A DNA stretch of 6,053 nucleotides, from the NCBI GenBank assembly GCA_021776755.1, contig JAJFFI010000168.1:1-6053 (forward strand). Reading direction: 5' to 3'. Source of the stretch: Alphaproteobacteria bacterium. GTDB taxonomy: Bacteria > Pseudomonadota > Alphaproteobacteria > JAJFFI01. The notes under the pieces were generated by a model. It searched no databases. It saw only the letters and a program-made list of their open reading frames with translations, and was not told the origin of the DNA. Positions 4,768-6,053 of this stretch are shown here, in pieces. Position numbers and translations under genes: made by a program. Positions within the stretch are counted from its first letter, which is position 1; each line of letters starts with the position of its first letter.

Positions 4768-6053
4768 ATGACCAGCGATTCATCAGAGACTTCGGGCGGG
4801 AATTCCGGTGGCGCCTCGGCGGCGGAGTCTCCCGCGCATGACGTAATAACGAAATTCGGCGGCATCCGGCCGATGGCGGCCAAGCTCGGCATTGCGGTGA
4901 CGACGGTGCAGGGCTGGAAGGAACGCGGTGTGATCCCGGCACCCCGGCACAAGGAAGTGCTGGCCGCGGCGGCCGAGCAGGGCATCGACATCTCGGCCGA
5001 CGACCTGGTGGCGGGCGACCTGTCGCCGGAAGACGAGCGCGCGCCGGAAAAAACCGAAGCCGCGCAGTCTTCATCTGCCACGAAAGCGACATCTCCGGCC
5101 TCATCGAAAGACGCCGCCGCGAAGGCCGCGGCCGTCGGCGCCCCATCGGCCACCGCGCCGGGTGGGAAAGCCACCGCGGGCGGCCACAAGGACGCCGACG
5201 CGCGCACGGCGCGTGCGGGAGATGACGGAAGCGGCGGCAAGACGCCCCCGGGATCGCCCCCGGAGTCGAAAGGCGCATGGTCGGGCAGCTTCAAATGGCG
5301 CGCGGTGGCGGCTGTGGCCGCGGTCGGCCTGATTGCCGCTGTCGGTGCGTTCAGTTGGTGGAAATGGATCGAGCCCGGGGTGGTGCCCTGGGAGTCGGCA
5401 AAGCTCGGCATGGCGGGCGATAGCAAGAAAAACCGCGAGGTCGCCGCCGTGCCACCCACGCCCGCGACGAGCGGCAGCAAGGCTCCCAGTGCGACGGGCA
5501 GCGCAACTGGCGGCACACCGGGCAGCGTGCGCAAACCCGGCGAAGCGCGCCGTGCCGACGACAGCACCGGTGGCCAGTCCGGCCAGTCCGGGCAAACCGG
5601 CAAGAGTGGCGAGACGGCTGAAGAGAAAACTCCGGCCAAGGAAAAGCGCGATGCCGACGTCAAGCCGCCGGAAGAACCCGTCGATGCGCTGAAGCGGAAA
5701 GAAGCGATCGAGACGGAAGAGAAAAAGGAAAAGGACTCCGCGCTGCGACGGCGCGTCGAGGCCGAGAAGCAGGCCGGCGCGAGTCAGCCGCCGCCGGCCG
5801 GCACACGCCCGGCGGACCGCAACGCGGGCTCAGCGCCCGCGGGCAACGCACAGCCGAAACCCGAAGCGCCGGAGCTTGCCAAACCCAAGACGGAACCGGA
5901 GGCCAAAGTGGCGCAGCAGGCGCCGGCCAAACCGGGCGCTCCGAAAACCGGCGAAACCGCCACTGCGCTCAAGGAACAATCGGCCGCGGTCGCGGGGCTC
6001 AGGAAAGAGGTCACGGATCTCCGCGAGGCGAATGCCGGGCTGGTCGCCGCGCT
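4768..6053 (+). CDS. HTH-fused single-pass membrane protein, probable alphaproteobacterial Mic60/mitofilin homologue (N-terminal part)
   Basis: 428 residues are visible and the frame is still open at the right edge. An in-frame TGA at 4759 makes the ATG at 4768 the earliest ATG. Residues about 26-81 look like a small helix-turn-helix of the YdaS/Cro or 'carph-isopro' kind: VITKFGGIRPMAAKLGIAV, then the recognition-helix pattern TTVQGWKERGVIP and a helical tail ending in ISADDL. A Ser/Ala/Lys-rich linker (82-175) leads to one transmembrane helix (about 179-199), preceded by Lys176 and Arg178, so the N-terminus should be cytoplasmic. Residues 201-395 are a charged Pro/Ala/Lys/Glu-rich, probably disordered periplasmic segment. 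From about 396 a coiled coil begins (TALKEQSAAVAGLRKEVTDL). Alphaproteobacteria commonly carry the Mic60 homologue (COG4223) after hemD; Mic60 shapes cristae-like inner-membrane folds. The Mic60 call rests on position and architecture, because the C-terminal mitofilin domain lies outside the window. It could instead be a membrane-tethered DNA-binding protein unrelated to Mic60. Confidence 0.7.
   Translation, partial: MTSDSSETSGGNSGGASAAESPAHDVITKFGGIRPMAAKLGIAVTTVQGWKERGVIPAPRHKEVLAAAAEQGIDISADDLVAGDLSPEDERAPEKTEAAQSSSATKATSPASSKDAAAKAAAVGAPSATAPGGKATAGGHKDADARTARAGDDGSGGKTPPGSPPESKGAWSGSFKWRAVAAVAAVGLIAAVGAFSWWKWIEPGVVPWESAKLGMAGDSKKNREVAAVPPTPATSGSKAPSATGSATGGTPGSVRKPGEARRADDSTGGQSGQSGQTGKSGETAEEKTPAKEKRDADVKPPEEPVDALKRKEAIETEEKKEKDSALRRRVEAEKQAGASQPPPAGTRPADRNAGSAPAGNAQPKPEAPELAKPKTEPEAKVAQQAPAKPGAPKTGETATALKEQSAAVAGLRKEVTDLREANAGLVAA
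5572..5607 (+). repeat. 9-base tandem repeat, four units, encoding Gly-Gln/Lys-Ser/Thr
   Basis: Two identical units GGCCAGTCC (5572-5580 and 5581-5589) are followed by two diverged ones, GGGCAAACC and GGCAAGAGT. They encode GQS-GQS-GQT-GKS (residues 269-280) in the predicted periplasmic linker. Because the unit is a multiple of three, copy number can change without a frameshift, altering only linker length. Confidence 0.8.

Noticed and set aside
4620..5663. A 347-codon open frame on the - strand
   Set aside because: It is antisense to the HTH-membrane protein gene, whose frame shows an HTH, a transmembrane helix and a coiled coil. The antisense product is only Ser/Ala/Pro-rich sequence.

Overview
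The window is GC-rich chromosomal DNA with strongly GC-biased third codon positions. The gene set and order point to an alphaproteobacterium: hemC-hemD followed by a single-pass membrane protein gene on the + strand, divergent from tsaD and gpsA on the - strand. The genus cannot be named from this sequence; the Rhodospirillales-like impression is inference. Both window edges cut genes: gpsA at the left and the membrane-protein gene at the right.

Minus-strand arm, read right to left from about 2805 to 1: a small basic ORF (55 aa) overlaps tsaD by ATGA. tsaD encodes the tRNA t6A-synthesis enzyme. An 82-base AT-rich gap follows, carrying a promoter-like sequence and two matching inverted repeats. 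Next come an XRE-HTH/cupin regulator and a stand-alone cupin protein, again coupled by ATGA. A 187-base spacer with a hairpin and a possible promoter leads to gpsA (NAD(P)H-dependent glycerol-3-phosphate dehydrogenase, N-terminus only). In many alphaproteobacteria tsaD and gpsA are adjacent, so the regulator-cupin pair looks like a cassette placed between them.

Plus-strand arm: hemC (hydroxymethylbilane synthase) and hemD (uroporphyrinogen-III synthase) overlap by ATGA and catalyse consecutive steps of tetrapyrrole synthesis. After 128 bases comes a gene in the position usually held by the alphaproteobacterial Mic60/mitofilin homologue. Its product has an N-terminal helix-turn-helix-like domain, a low-complexity cytoplasmic linker, one transmembrane helix, a long Pro/Ala/Lys/Glu-rich segment and the start of a coiled coil. 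The window ends before any C-terminal mitofilin domain.

The main points for follow-up are the DNA-binding-like domain on the putative Mic60 protein, the cupin cassette with its paired TTGCA-N5-TGCAW sites, and the small basic ORF coupled to tsaD. No RNA gene, CRISPR array, insertion sequence or convincing intrinsic terminator was seen, and no gene-free stretch exceeds 300 bases.
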